From assembly GCF_020379485.1 (NCBI RefSeq), contig NW_026014648.1, positions 62,001 to 126,000 of the forward strand: 64,000 bases of DNA, read 5' to 3'. The stretch comes from Brassica napus. Lineage: Eukaryota > Streptophyta > Magnoliopsida > Brassicales > Brassicaceae. Each line of letters opens with the position of its first letter. Position 1 is the first letter of the stretch. Below, piece by piece: positions 21,571 to 33,329 of the stretch. The notes beneath the pieces are model-generated. The model did no database searches. It worked only from the letters and a program-made list of their open reading frames with translations, and was not told the origin of the DNA. The position numbers and the translations under genes are program-made.

Positions 21571-22959
21571 ATGGACGGGACCAATCTATCCGGATTGCAA
21601 ACCGATCCGGCCGCGGCTGACACTAGAGACGTGTTGCCAACTGATCAGGCTAACCTTACGGGGACGCAACAGGATGGTCAGGAACATCGGGAGAGTGATG
21701 AGGAAGTGGAATCCTCGAACGCTAACCGTGATCGTGACCAGCATGAGAGAGTGGCCGATGGAACGGCTAATGTGCCCGCAACACTGTCCAAAGAGGACTT
21801 GTTAGAGGCCATGAAGGTAATGGGGACTCAGGTGGCGGCTATGGCTCAACTGTTCACGCCACTAGTGAACTCCTCGGTTGGCCAGGTTACGCCTGTGGCT
21901 ACGACCACCCCCAACACCAATGGTCCAGTTGTGGAAACGGTTGAGGTGATCGAGATCGATCCACCGGAAAAGTCTGAAAAGAAGGTGGACTATCTGAGTC
22001 TGCTTCAACATTTATCCAGGTTGGGTACGAAGCATTTCTCCGGTAGCACCGACCCTATTGTGGCAGACGAGTGGAGGAGTAGGCTGGTCAAAAACTTTCA
22101 ATCAACTCGCTGTCCAGAGGATTACAGACGAGACATTGCGGTTCACTTCCTGGAAGGGGACGCGCATAATTGGTGGCTTGCAGTGGACAAGCGCACCAAT
22201 GGGAGTTTGGAAAGTTTTGCGGACATTGAAGTTGAGTTCAACCGCAAATACTTCCCTGCTGAGGCTTGGGATCGTCTGGAAGCTCAGTTTCTAGATTTGG
22301 CCCAAGGCCGCAGGACCGTACGAGAGTACGAAGAAGAGTTCAACCGGCTCAGACGGTTTGTTGGAAGAGAGCTGGAGGACGAGGCAGTCCAGGTCCGTAG
22401 GTTCATCCGAGGCCTAAGGCCAGAACTGAAGACCCATTGCCCGATCCGCACTTTCAACACCGTCGGAGAACTGGTGGAACGGGTGGCTTTGCTAGAGACT
22501 AACTTGGCTGAAGAAGCTAAGCTTAAGGCTAAGTCACAGTCTGGCCCGTCGGGTAAGACAAATGATAAAAAGAGGAAGTGGGACCAGGTGGACGGAGGTA
22601 AGACCTCTGGTGGCCGACCTACATGTCCCAAGTGTGGAAAGAATCATCCGGGTGAGTGCTGGAAGGCCATGGGGGCTTGTGTGCGATGTGGCAGCATGGA
22701 TCACACGATCCAAAACTGCACTCGACCAAACCGATTCTCTGACCAGTCCAGTGGCAGCGGCTCCGTGACTTGCTTCCTATGTGGCAAGACTAGACACTAC
22801 AAGTCGGACTGTCCTAAGCTACAAGGAGGACAAGGGAAGGGCCGTGGAGACACAGGCAAGTCGACCCAGAGTAGGCCGACCACAACACCAAGGGTGTATG
22901 AGCTGTCCCGGGATGACGATGCTTCTGGATCGTTTGATTCGATCTCTGGTAATTCCTAA
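21571..22959 (+). CDS. gag: A3 Gag (462 aa, intact frame)
   Basis: Same protein as A2 Gag with a few substitutions. All three zinc knuckles keep their Cys and His ligands; in the third the conserved Gly before His is Arg (KTRHYK). Start at ATG 21571; stop TAA at 22957-22959, again three codons beyond a GTAATT donor-like site. Confidence 0.9.
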   Translation: MDGTNLSGLQTDPAAADTRDVLPTDQANLTGTQQDGQEHRESDEEVESSNANRDRDQHERVADGTANVPATLSKEDLLEAMKVMGTQVAAMAQLFTPLVNSSVGQVTPVATTTPNTNGPVVETVEVIEIDPPEKSEKKVDYLSLLQHLSRLGTKHFSGSTDPIVADEWRSRLVKNFQSTRCPEDYRRDIAVHFLEGDAHNWWLAVDKRTNGSLESFADIEVEFNRKYFPAEAWDRLEAQFLDLAQGRRTVREYEEEFNRLRRFVGRELEDEAVQVRRFIRGLRPELKTHCPIRTFNTVGELVERVALLETNLAEEAKLKAKSQSGPSGKTNDKKRKWDQVDGGKTSGGRPTCPKCGKNHPGECWKAMGACVRCGSMDHTIQNCTRPNRFSDQSSGSGSVTCFLCGKTRHYKSDCPKLQGGQGKGRGDTGKSTQSRPTTTPRVYELSRDDDASGSFDSISGNS

Positions 22960-23041
22960 ATTTTTCTTTTTACATTCAAGTATAAAATGCTTGGTATGGA
23001 ACCTAGAATGTCTAGGGGATTCTGATGGGGGTCTCTGTTAG
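22949..23041 (+). other. Putative stop-containing intron between gag and pol of A3
   Basis: 93 nt, same borders as in A2 (GTAATT...TTAG) and the same CTGAT site; removal joins gag and pol in frame. Confidence 0.45.
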
Positions 23042-26000
23042 GAACCGTCATGATTGGTGGTGTGGAAACCCACGTACTTTTCGACACAAGGGCTACACAT
23101 AGTTTTGTGAGTCCGAGACTGGTCGGAAAGGGTCTGTTCTGTCTGGACGCTGGAGATAATTTTGGGATAGTGAGGGCGGCCGGAGGGCAAGCCATGAACT
23201 CACTAGGTCTCATGTCAAATATCCCACTGTCAATACAGGGAAAGGTATTCCCTGTGGATTTGGTCTGTGTCCACCTAAAGAATCACGAAGTGATCCTAGG
23301 TATGGACTGGTTGGGAAAGTATCGGGCCACTCTCGATTGCCATAGAGGTCGTGTGCAATTGGAGACTGGGCTTCGACCGATCCAGTACCAATGTCTGTGT
23401 CCGGCTCAAGAGAAAGTAGTGGTTTCAGCAGTTCGAGCGATTCGGATTTTGGAACAGGGTTGTCAGTCCTTTTTGGCTACAATTACAACTACAGAGCCGG
23501 GCAGTTCTGTCTGTCTGAAAGACCTTTCAGAGGATTTGTTGGTGTCGAAGTTCCCAGATGTGTTCCAGGTACCTCAGGGTGTCCCCCCTGATAGGTCGGA
23601 TCCATTTACGATTGAACTAGAGCCAGGGACAGCTCCGCTGTCCAAGAGTCCGTACCGAATCGCTCCGGCCGAGATGGCCGAGCTAAAGAAGCAATTGGAA
23701 GAATTCCTTGACAAGGGGTTCATACGACCAAGTAGCTCCCCTTGAGGTGCACCAGTCCTTTTTGTGAAAAAGAAGGATGGTAGCATGTGTCTGTGCATCG
23801 ACTATCGAGGGTTGAACAGGGTCACTGTGAAGAACAAGTACCCATTGCCCAGGATAGACGAGCTGTTGGATCAACTCAAAGGAGCCAAGTGGTTTTCCAA
23901 GATTGATTTGGCTTCAGGGTATAATCAGATCCCTATAGAGCCAAATGATATTAGGGAGACGGCATTTAGGACCAGGTACGGTCATTACGAGTTCGTAGTG
24001 ATGCCATTCGGTCTGACCAATGCACCTGCCGCTTTCATGAAAATGATGAACAGCGTGTTCCGGGATTTCTTGGATGAATTCATGATCATCTTCATTGATG
24101 ATATCCTAATTTATTCCAAGGATGAGGAATCTCATAGGAAACACTTGAGAGCCGTGCTGGAACGATTACGAGAACACAAACTCTATGCTAAACACAGTAA
24201 ATGCAGTTTTTGGCGGAAGAGTATTGGGTTCCTCGGCCATATTGTTTCCGATCAGGGCATCTCGGTGGATCCAGAGAAGATCAGGGCAATCAAGGATTGG
24301 CCCCGACCCCGCAGTGCCACGGAAGTCAGAAGCTTCTTAGGGCTGGCAGGTTACTATAGGAAGTTTGTGAAAGGATTCACAAGCTTGGCTCAGCCAATGA
24401 CGCGGTTGACTGGGAAGGACGTTAAGTTCACATGGGCTGAAGAGTGTGAGGAATGTTTCTCCGCACTTAAGAACATGCAGACTAGCGCACCCGTCCTGGT
24501 GCTTCCGGAGGCCGATCAACCATATGTGGTCTATACGGACGCGTCCATCACAGGACTAGGTTTCGTATTGACCCAGCATGGGAAGGTCATTGCCTATGCG
24601 TCCAGGCAATTGAGGAAACATGAGGGAAACTACCCCACCCATGATCTCGAAATGGCTGCGGTAGTATTCGCCTTAAAGATTTGGCGATCATACTTGTATG
24701 GCGCCAAAGTTCAGATACTTACGGACCATAAGAGTCTTAAGTATATATTCACCCAGCCTGAGTTAAACTTAAGGCAGAGGAGGTGGATGGAATTCGTAGC
24801 TGACTACGATTTAGACATCACCTACTATCCAGGAAAGGCTAATCTGGAAGCAGACGCTTTGAGCCGGAAGAGGGCTGATGAATCGGCCGAACGGGAGGCG
24901 GATGACCTGGATGGTATGGTCCATGCTCTGCGGCTGAACGTGCTGACTACGGCAACCGAAGCTTTGGGATTGGAGGCGGTTAACCAAGCCGACCTGCATA
25001 CTCGAATCTGGTTGGCTCAAGGTCAGGACGAGGACCTGAATAAGGTTGCTCAGTATGATAGGACGGAGTACCAGACTGCATAGGATGGTACCATCCTAGT
25101 AAACGGACGGATCAGTGTTCCTAATGATAGAAGTCTAAAGGAAGAGATTATGAGGGAGGCTCATAAGTCCAAATTCTCGGTTCATCCTGGTGCGACCAAG
25201 ATGTACCAGAACCTTAAGAAATTCTATCATTGGATCCGTATGAAGGCAGATGTCGCGGAGTGGGTGGCCAAGTGTTCCACTTGCCAACTCATCAAAGCAG
25301 AACATCAGGTGCCTGGTGGGTTATTGCAAAGCTTGCCTATTCCGGAATGGAAATGGGATCACATCACAATGGACTTTGTGACCGGGTTCCCTACCACAAG
25401 GAATAAGAAAGATGCGGTTTGGGTTGTAGTTGGTCGACTAACCAAATCAGCACACTTCCTGGCTATCAAGAAGTCGGATGGGGTAGATCAGATTGTACGT
25501 AAGTACATTGATGAGATCGTCCGACTACATGGTGTGCCGGCAAGCATAGTTTCAGATAGGGATTCAAGGTTTACATCTTACTTCTGGAAAGCTTTCCAAA
25601 AAGCTTTAGGAACAAGAGTGAACATGAGTACAGCCTATCACCCACAGACTGATGGACAGTCAGAACGTACGATCCAGACGTTGGAAGATATGTTGCGAGC
25701 ATGTGTTTTAGACTGGGGTGATTCCTGGGAAAAACATCTACCTCTGGTAGAATTTGCTTACAACAATAGTTTCCATAGTAGTATTTGCATGTCGCCATAC
25801 GAAGCTCTGTATGGGCGTCCATGCATGACACCCTTATGCTGGACCCAAGTTGGGGAACGCAGTATGATTGGTCCGGAGATTGTCGAAGAGACAACCGAAA
25901 AGGTCAAGTTCTTGAGGGACAAGGTGAGACAGGCACAAGATCGCCAAAATAACTATGCAGATCGAAGGAGCAAAGATCTCGAGTTTCAAGTAGGTGACTT

Positions 26001-26424
26001 GGTGTATCTCAAAATGATTACCTTCAAAGGACGAGTCCGAATTTCCACGAGACTGAAGTTAGACCCGAGATACTTGGGGCCGTTCAAGGTCATTGAAAGA
26101 GTTGGGATGGTGGCCTACAAGTTGGACTTGCCGGCCAAGATGGACGCATTTCTTAATGTGTTCCACGTCTCCCAACTTCGGAAATGTTTGACGGACCAAG
26201 ACACCGCTCTTCCTGCCATTCCAGACAATCTGGGTAAGAACCTAACCTTGGAAACGAGGCCAGTTGGTCAAGGTCGTCTGGGACTGTAATGGTCAGGATA
26301 TAATCACTTGGGAAACCGAAGCTAGAATGAAAGCAGACTACCCAGAGTGGTTGGATCAGTTTGTTTCCGAGGAAGCATTCGATTCGGATTCGAGGACGAA
26401 TCCATCCCAAGGGGGGGGGAGACT
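23042..26424 (+). pseudogene. pol: A3 pol, broken at several points
   Basis: Protease at about 23080, where the active-site Asp-Thr-Gly has become Asp-Thr-Arg (VLFDTRATHSF). A TGA at about 23743 (TGG in A1/A2) ends the first frame; RT and RNase H continue at 23764-25083, ending at a TAG (AAG in A1). Integrase follows from 25150 with its zinc region and DDE core. A 50-bp deletion near 26264 (compared with A1) shifts the frame and removes the start of the chromodomain-like tail. Extra Gs in the polypurine tract are also present. Confidence 0.9.
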
Positions 26425-27416
26425 TGTCACGCCCCCAATCTTGAATAGGATTGTCGGTACGGCCATGGTTCAAGGAAACATGCAAGCCAGTCTTAAGACA
26501 TCAAGGCAAGCGTTCCATGGTTGAGAAAGAAGGTTAAGGACATAAGGAAACTTAGATTTAACCTTATACAAGCTAAGAGACAGCTAGGACGAGTAAGACG
26601 GTTGCTGGACGAAGTGGACGAGTAGCTCTGCCAGCTCAATGAAGCTAGGTTCAGTTCATACCATCTCAGTCCCTACTATGTCAGCTCCACTAGCTGGACT
26701 ACTAGCTCACTCAGCTGAGGCAGCTGAGAGTCAGCTCATCTCAGCTAGACGGACGGTCCGGGATTTAGGCCGATGATCCGGGTCTGGGTCAGTGGCGGGC
26801 TGTGAGGTCCGGCCATGAGGCCATGGGCTGTTGGGTCTTTGGACAAGGCCGTGGGCTAAGTCCAGGAGGCCTGGGGCGTGGGTTGGGCTTGTGACCGACC
26901 CCAAACCCAATCCGAAAGGGCGAAGGGATGCAAGTGGCCGAAAGGGGACAACCCTTGGCCGATTGTTCCCATTCGCTAGCAAGTCGTGCCTGTTCGTGGG
27001 GCAAGACATACCCCCTCGTTTTCTATAAATATGGGGGCTCTCTGGTCGATTTCATTATCCAATTCCAGAGTAAAATATTCAGAGAAAAACGTAGAGAGAA
27101 AGAAAGAGAAAAAGAGAGAGTTCCGGCCAAGAGAAAGGCCGATTGTGGTGGTGTTTTGTACCGGTGACTCTGATCGTTTGAGAACTAACTCCGGTGAAGA
27201 ATGGGAGATCAAGACAAGGAGAAGAGCATGGAGAACCCAGACGTGGTTCTCAAGGTATGTGATGGGCCGTGGCTCCATCAGACCGAACGGACGGTCCATG
27301 CGACCGCACCGTGGCTCTGCTCGGTTCCTAAGCCCCATCCGGCTCTCCTTATCTGTTTCAATTCGTTTCTCTTCTCTTTTCTCTGGTTAAACACGAAAGG
27401 TTGTGTTGGTTGAGTC
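26425..27416 (+). repeat. Family A LTR-4, truncated
   Basis: 3' LTR of A3. It matches LTR-2/3 for the first ~185 bp, then holds about 320 bp (about 26609-26930, rich in CAGCTC/AGCTGG motifs) absent from LTR-2/3, then matches again through the TATA box. It stops at 27416 where another LTR start (TGTCAAGCCC) begins; the remaining ~700 bp are missing. Confidence 0.85.
27024..27031 (+). promoter_or_regulatory. TATA box of LTR-4
   Basis: TATAAATA in the same context as in LTR-2 and LTR-3. Confidence 0.6.
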
Positions 27417-27687
27417 TGTCAAGCCCCCAATCCTGGAAAGGATTGTCGGGACGGCCATGGTTCGAGGAAACGTACCAGCCAGTCTTAGGACATCAAGGCA
27501 AGCGTTCCATGGTCAAGAAAGAAGGTTAAAGACATAAGGAAACTTAGACTTAACCTTATATGAGCACGGCTAAGACAAGTAAGACGGTAGCTGGACGAGA
27601 TAGAGAAGTAGCTCGACCAGCTTAACGAAGCTAGGTTGAGTTCACTCCAGCTCAGCCACTACTAAGTCAGCTCCACTAGCTGGACTA
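27417..27687 (+). repeat. Fragment of a related LTR at the edge of the satellite
   Basis: Starts TGTCAAGCCCCCAATCC and follows the family A LTR with more differences than LTR-2 to LTR-4 show among themselves. It keeps the AGCTGG-type segment found in LTR-4, and breaks off at TGGACTA where the satellite begins. Confidence 0.8.
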
Positions 27688-30600
27688 TGCTGACGAACAC
27701 ACACGGACGTCCTGTGTGTGCTGACGGACACCCACAGACGTCCTGTGTGTGCTGACGGACACCCACAGACGTCCTGTGTGTGCTGCCGGACAGCCATGGA
27801 CAGCGACGGTCGTCCTGTGTGTGCTGGCGGACACCCACGGACGTCCTGTGTGTGCCAACGGACACACACGGATAGCCACAGACGTCCTGTGTCTGCTGTT
27901 GGACAGCCACAGATGTCCTGTGTGTGCTGGCGGACACTTGGTCCAAAATTACCCAAACAGTCCACGGAAGGGTTAGCGTGCTGAGTCCAAGGACCAACGT
28001 CCTGATATGTGTACAGATGGACAGCCACGGACGTCCTGTGTGTGCTGATGGACACACACGGACAGCCACAGACGTCCTGTGTGTGCTGACGGACACACAC
28101 GGACATCCTGTGTGTGCTGATGGACACCCACAGACGTCGTGTGTGTACCGAACAGACAGCCCACGTGGGCTAAAATCACCCAAACAGTCCACGGGAAGGG
28201 CCAGCATGCTGAGTCCAATGACCAGCGTGCTGATATGTGTACTGATGGACAGCAACGAACGTCCTGTGTGTGCTGACGGACACAAACGGACACACACAGA
28301 CAGTCACGGACGTCCTTTGTGTGCTGGCGGACACCCACAGACGTCCTGTGTGTACTGAACAGACAGCCCACGTGGACCAAAATCACCCAAACAGTCCACG
28401 GGAAGGGTCAGTGTGCTGAGTCCAAGGACCAACGTGCTGATATGTGTAGTGATGGACAGCCACAGACGTCCTGTGTGTGCTGATGGGCACACACACACAC
28501 ACGGACGTCCTGTGTGTGCTGACGGACACAAACGGACACACACGGACGTCCTGTGTGTACTCAACAGACAACCCACGTCGGCCAATTTCACCCGAACAGT
28601 CCACGGGAAGGGCCAGCGTGCTGAGTCCAAGGACCAGCGTGCTGATATGTGTACTGATGGACAGCCACAGACGTCGTGTGTGTGCTGACGGACACACACG
28701 GACACAAAAGGCCAGCCACGAACGTCCTGTGTGTGCTGACGAACACACACGGACGTCCTGTGTGTGCTGACGGACACTCACAGACGTCCTGTGTGTGCTG
28801 ACGGACACTCACAGACGGCCTGTGTGTGCTGATGGACACCCACGGACAGCGACGGTCGTCCTGTGTGTGCTGGCGGACACCCACGGACGTCCTGTGTGTG
28901 CTGACGGACACACACGGATAGCCACAGACGTCCTGTGTCTGCTGTTGGACAGCCACAGACGTCCTGTGTGTGCTGACGGACACAAACGGACATCCTGTGT
29001 GTGCTGGTGGACACCCACAGACGTCGTGTGTGTACCGAACAGACAGCCCACGTGGGCTAAAATCACCCAAACAGTCCACGGGAAGGGCCAGCATGCTGAG
29101 TCCAATGACCAGCGTGCTGATATGTGTACTGATGGACAGCAACGAACGTCCTGTGTGTGTTGACGGACACACACGGACACACACAGACAGCCACGGACGT
29201 CCTTTGTGTGCTGGCGGACACCCACAGACGTCCTGTGTGTACTGAACAGACAGCCCACGTGGACCAAAATCACCCAAACAGTCCACGGGAAGGGTCAGTG
29301 TGCTGAGTCCAAGGACCAACGTGCTGATATGTGTAGTGATGGACAGCCACAGACGTCCTGTGTGTGCTGATGGGCACACACACACACACGGACGTCCTGT
29401 GTGTGCTGACGGACACACACGGACACACACGGACGTCCTGTGTGTACTCAACAGACAACCCACGTCGGCCAATTTCACCCGAACAGTCCACGGGAAGGGC
29501 CAGCGTGCTGAGTCCAAGGACCAGCGTGCTGATATGTGTACTGATGGACAGCCACAGACGTCGTGTGTGTGCTGACGGACACACACGGACACAAAAGGCC
29601 AGCCACGAACGTCCTGTGTGTGCTGACGAACACACACGGACGTCCTGTGTGTGCTGACGGACACTCACAGACGTCCTGTGTGTGCTGACGGACACTCACA
29701 GACGGCCTGTGTGTGCTGACGGACACTCACAGACGTCCTGTGTGTGCTGCCGGACAGCCACGGACAGCCACGGTCGTCCTGTGTGTGCTGGCGGACACCC
29801 ATGGACGTCCTGTGTGTGCTGACGGACACACACGGACGTCTTGTGTGTGGTGACGGACACACACGGACGTCCTGTGTGTGCTGACGGACGCCCACAGACG
29901 TTGTGTGTGAATTGAACAGACAGCCCATGTGGGCTAAAATCACCCGAACAGTCCATGGGAAAAGCCAGCATGCTGAATCCAAGGATCAGCGTGCTAATAT
30001 GTGTACTGATGGACAGCCACGAACGTCCTGTGTGTACTGACGGACACACACGAACAGCCACGAACGTCCTTTGTGTGCTGGCGGACACCCACGGACGTCC
30101 TGTGTGTACTGAACAGACAGCCCACTTTAACCAAAATCACCCAAACAGTCCACAGGAAGGGTCAGTGTGCTGAGTCCAAGGACCAACGTGCTGATATGTG
30201 TACCGATGGACAGCCACGGATGTCCTTTGTGTGTTTAGGACACACACGGACAGCCACAGACGTCCTGTGTGTGCTGACGGACACACACGGACATCCTGTG
30301 TGTGCTGATGGACACCCACAGACGTCGTGTGTGTACCGAACAGACAGCCCACGTGGGCTAAAATCACCCAAACAGTCCACGGGAAGGGCCAGCATGCTGA
30401 GTCCAATGACCAGCGTGCTGATATGTGTACTGATGGACAGCAACGAACGTCCTGTGTGTGCTGACGGACACACACGGACACACACAGACAGCCACGGACG
30501 TCCTTTGTGTGCTGGCGGACACCCACAGACGTCCTGTGTGTACTGAACAGACAGCCCACGTGGACCAAAATCACCCAAACAGTCCACGGGAAGGGTCAGT

Positions 30601-33329
30601 GTGCTGAGTCCAAGGACCAACGTGCTGATATGTGTAGTGGTGGACAGCCACAGACGTCCTGTGTGTGCTGATGGGCACACACAAACACACGGACGTCCTG
30701 TGTGTGCTGACGGACACAAACGGACACACACGGACGTCCTGTGTGTACTCAACAGACAACCCACGTCGGCCAATTTCACCCGAACAGTCCACGGGAAGGG
30801 CCAGCATGCTGAGTCCAAGGACCAGCGTGCTGATATGTGTACTGATGGACAGCCACAGACGTCGTGTGTGTGCTGACGGACACACACAGACAAAAAAGGC
30901 CAGCCACGAACGTCCTGTGTGTGCTGACGAACACACAGGAGTGCTGACGAACACACACGGACGTCCTGTGTGTGCTGACGGACACTCACAGACGTCCTGT
31001 GTGTGCTGACGGACACTCACAGACGGCCTGTGTGTGCTGACAGACACCCACGGACAGCGACGGTCGTCCTGTGTGTGCTGGCGGACACCCACGGACGTCC
31101 TGTGTGTGCTGATGGACACACACGGATAGCCACAGACGTCCTGTGTCTGCTGTTGGACAGCCACAGATGTCCTGTGTGTGCTAGCGGACACTTGGGCCAA
31201 AATTACCCAAACAGTCCACGGAAGGGTTAGCGTGCTGAGTCCAAGGACCAACGTCCTGATATGTGTACAGATGGACAGCCACGGACGTCCTGTGTGTGCT
31301 GATGGACACACATGGACAGCCACAGACGTCCTGTGTGTGCTGACAGACACACACGGACATCCTGTGTGTGCTGATGGACACCCACAGACGTCGTGTGTGT
31401 ACCGAACAGACAGCCCACGTGGGCTAAAATCACCCAAACAGTCCACGGGAAGGGCCAGCATGCTGAGTCCAATGACCAGCGTGCTGATATGTGTACTGAT
31501 GGACAGCAACGAACGTCCTGTGTGTGCTGACGGACACACACGGACACACACAGACAGCCACGGACGTCCTTTGTGTGCTGGCGGACACCCACAGACGTCC
31601 TGTGTGTACTGAACAGACAGCCCACGTGGACCAAAATCACCCAAACAGTCCACGGGAAGGGTCAGTGTGCTGAGTCCAAGGACCAACGTGCTGATATGTG
31701 TAGTGATGGACAGCCACAGATGTCCTGTGTGTACTGATGGGCACACACACACACACGGACGTCCTGTGTGTGCTGACGGACACACACGGACACACACGGA
31801 CGTCCTGTGTGTACTCAACAGACAACCCACGTCGGCCAATTTCACCCGAACAGTCCACGGGAAGGGCCAGCGTGCTGAGTCCAAGGACCAGCGTGCTGAT
31901 ATGTGTACTGATGGACAGCCACGAACGTCCTGTGTGTGCTGATGGACACACACGGACAGCCACGGACGTCCTTTGTGTGCTGCCGGACACCCACGGATGT
32001 CCTGTGTGTACTGAACATACAGCCCACGTGGGCTAAAATCACCCGAACAGTCCACGGAAGGGTTAGCGTGCTGAGTCCAAGGACCATCGTGATGATATGT
32101 GTACAGATGGACAGCCACGGACGTCCTGTGTGTGCTGATGGACACACATGGACAGCCACAGACGTCCTGTGTGTGCTGACGGACACCCACGGACATCCTG
32201 TGTGTGCTGATGGACACCCACAGACGTCGTGTGTGTACCGAACAGACAGCTCACGTGGGCTAAAATCACCCAAACAGTCCACGGGAAGGGCCAGCATGCT
32301 GAGTCCAATGACCAGCGTGCTGATATGTGTACTGATGGACAGCAACGAATGTCCTGTGTGTGCTGACGGACACACACGGACACACACAGACAGCCACGGA
32401 CGTCCTTTGTGTGCTGGCGGACACCCACAGACGTCCTATGTGTACTGAACAGACAGCCCACGTGGACCAAAATCACCCAAACAGTCCACGGGAAGGGTCA
32501 GTGTGCTGAGTCCAAGGACCAACGTGCTGATATGAGTAGTGATGGACAGCCACAGACGTCCTGTGTGTACTGATGGGCACACACACACACACGGACGTCC
32601 TGTGTGTGCTGACGGACACACACGGACACACACGGACGTCCTGTGTGTACTCAACAGACAACCCACGTCGGCCAATTTCACCCGAACAGTCCACGGGAAG
32701 GGCCAGCGTGCTGAGTCCAAGGACCAGCGTGCTGATATGTGTACTGATGGACAGCCACAGACGTCGTGTGTGTGCTGACGGACACACACGGACACAAAAG
32801 GCCAGCCACGAACGTCCTGTGTGTGCTGACGAACACACACGAACGTCCTGTGTGTGCTCACGGACACTCACAGACGTCCTGTGTGTGCTGACGGACACTC
32901 ACAGACGGCCTGTGTGTGCTGACGGACACCCACAGACGTCCTGTGTGTGCTGCCGGACAGCCACGGACAGCCACGGTCGTCCTGTGTGTGCTGGCGGACA
33001 CCCATGGACGTCCTGTGTGTGCTGACGGACACACAAGGACGTCTTGTGTGTGGTGACGGACACACACGGACGTCCTGTGTGTGCTGACGGACACCCACAG
33101 ACGTTGTGTGTGAATTGAACAGACAGCCCATGTGGGCTAAAATCACCCGAACAGTCCATGGGAAAAGCCAGCATGCTGAATCCAAGGATCAGCGTGCTAA
33201 TATGTGTACTGATGGACAGCCACGAACGTCCTGTGTGTACTGACGGACACACACGGACAGCCACGAACGTCCTTTGTGTGCTGGCGGACACCCACGGACG
33301 TCCTGTGTGTACTGAAGAGACAGCCCACG
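27688..33329. repeat. Satellite array, block 1
   Basis: Tandem repeat with several nested periods. The basic 31-bp unit is a 10-bp module (GGACACACAC or GGACAGCCAC) plus a 21-bp module (AGACGTCCTGTGTGTGCTGAC). Every 190-230 bp (sometimes 430-480 bp) a conserved core interrupts them: GCCCACGTGG, then CCAAAATCACCCAAACAG, then CCACGGGAAGG and a CTGAGTCCAAGGACC region. Larger blocks repeat; a marker variant TCCAATGACC occurs at 28214, 29101, 30402, 31468 and 32304. ORFs in several frames on both strands reflect the absence of stops in the repeat and are not taken as genes. Confidence 0.95.

Larger units (their letters stand above)
1..27416 (+). mobile_element. Tandem array of family A Ty3/gypsy chromovirus (three internal domains sharing LTRs)
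   Basis: Four LTR copies alternate with three internal regions in one orientation: LTR-1 (last 96 bp only), A1, LTR-2 (13746-15433), A2, LTR-3 (19645-21332), A3, LTR-4 (26425-27416, truncated). Each LTR starts TGTCACGCCC and the complete ones end TCGGGTCTTACA; a TGGTATCAGAGC primer site lies 3 bp downstream, and a G-rich polypurine tract precedes each LTR start. The encoded protein order (Gag with zinc knuckles, protease, RT, RNase H, integrase, chromodomain-like tail) is that of a chromovirus, most like the Tekay/Del clade. Only one LTR lies between successive internal regions, so these are not three separate insertions with their own LTR pairs. Unequal recombination between LTRs is the simplest origin (inference). 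No copy is autonomous. Confidence 0.9.
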
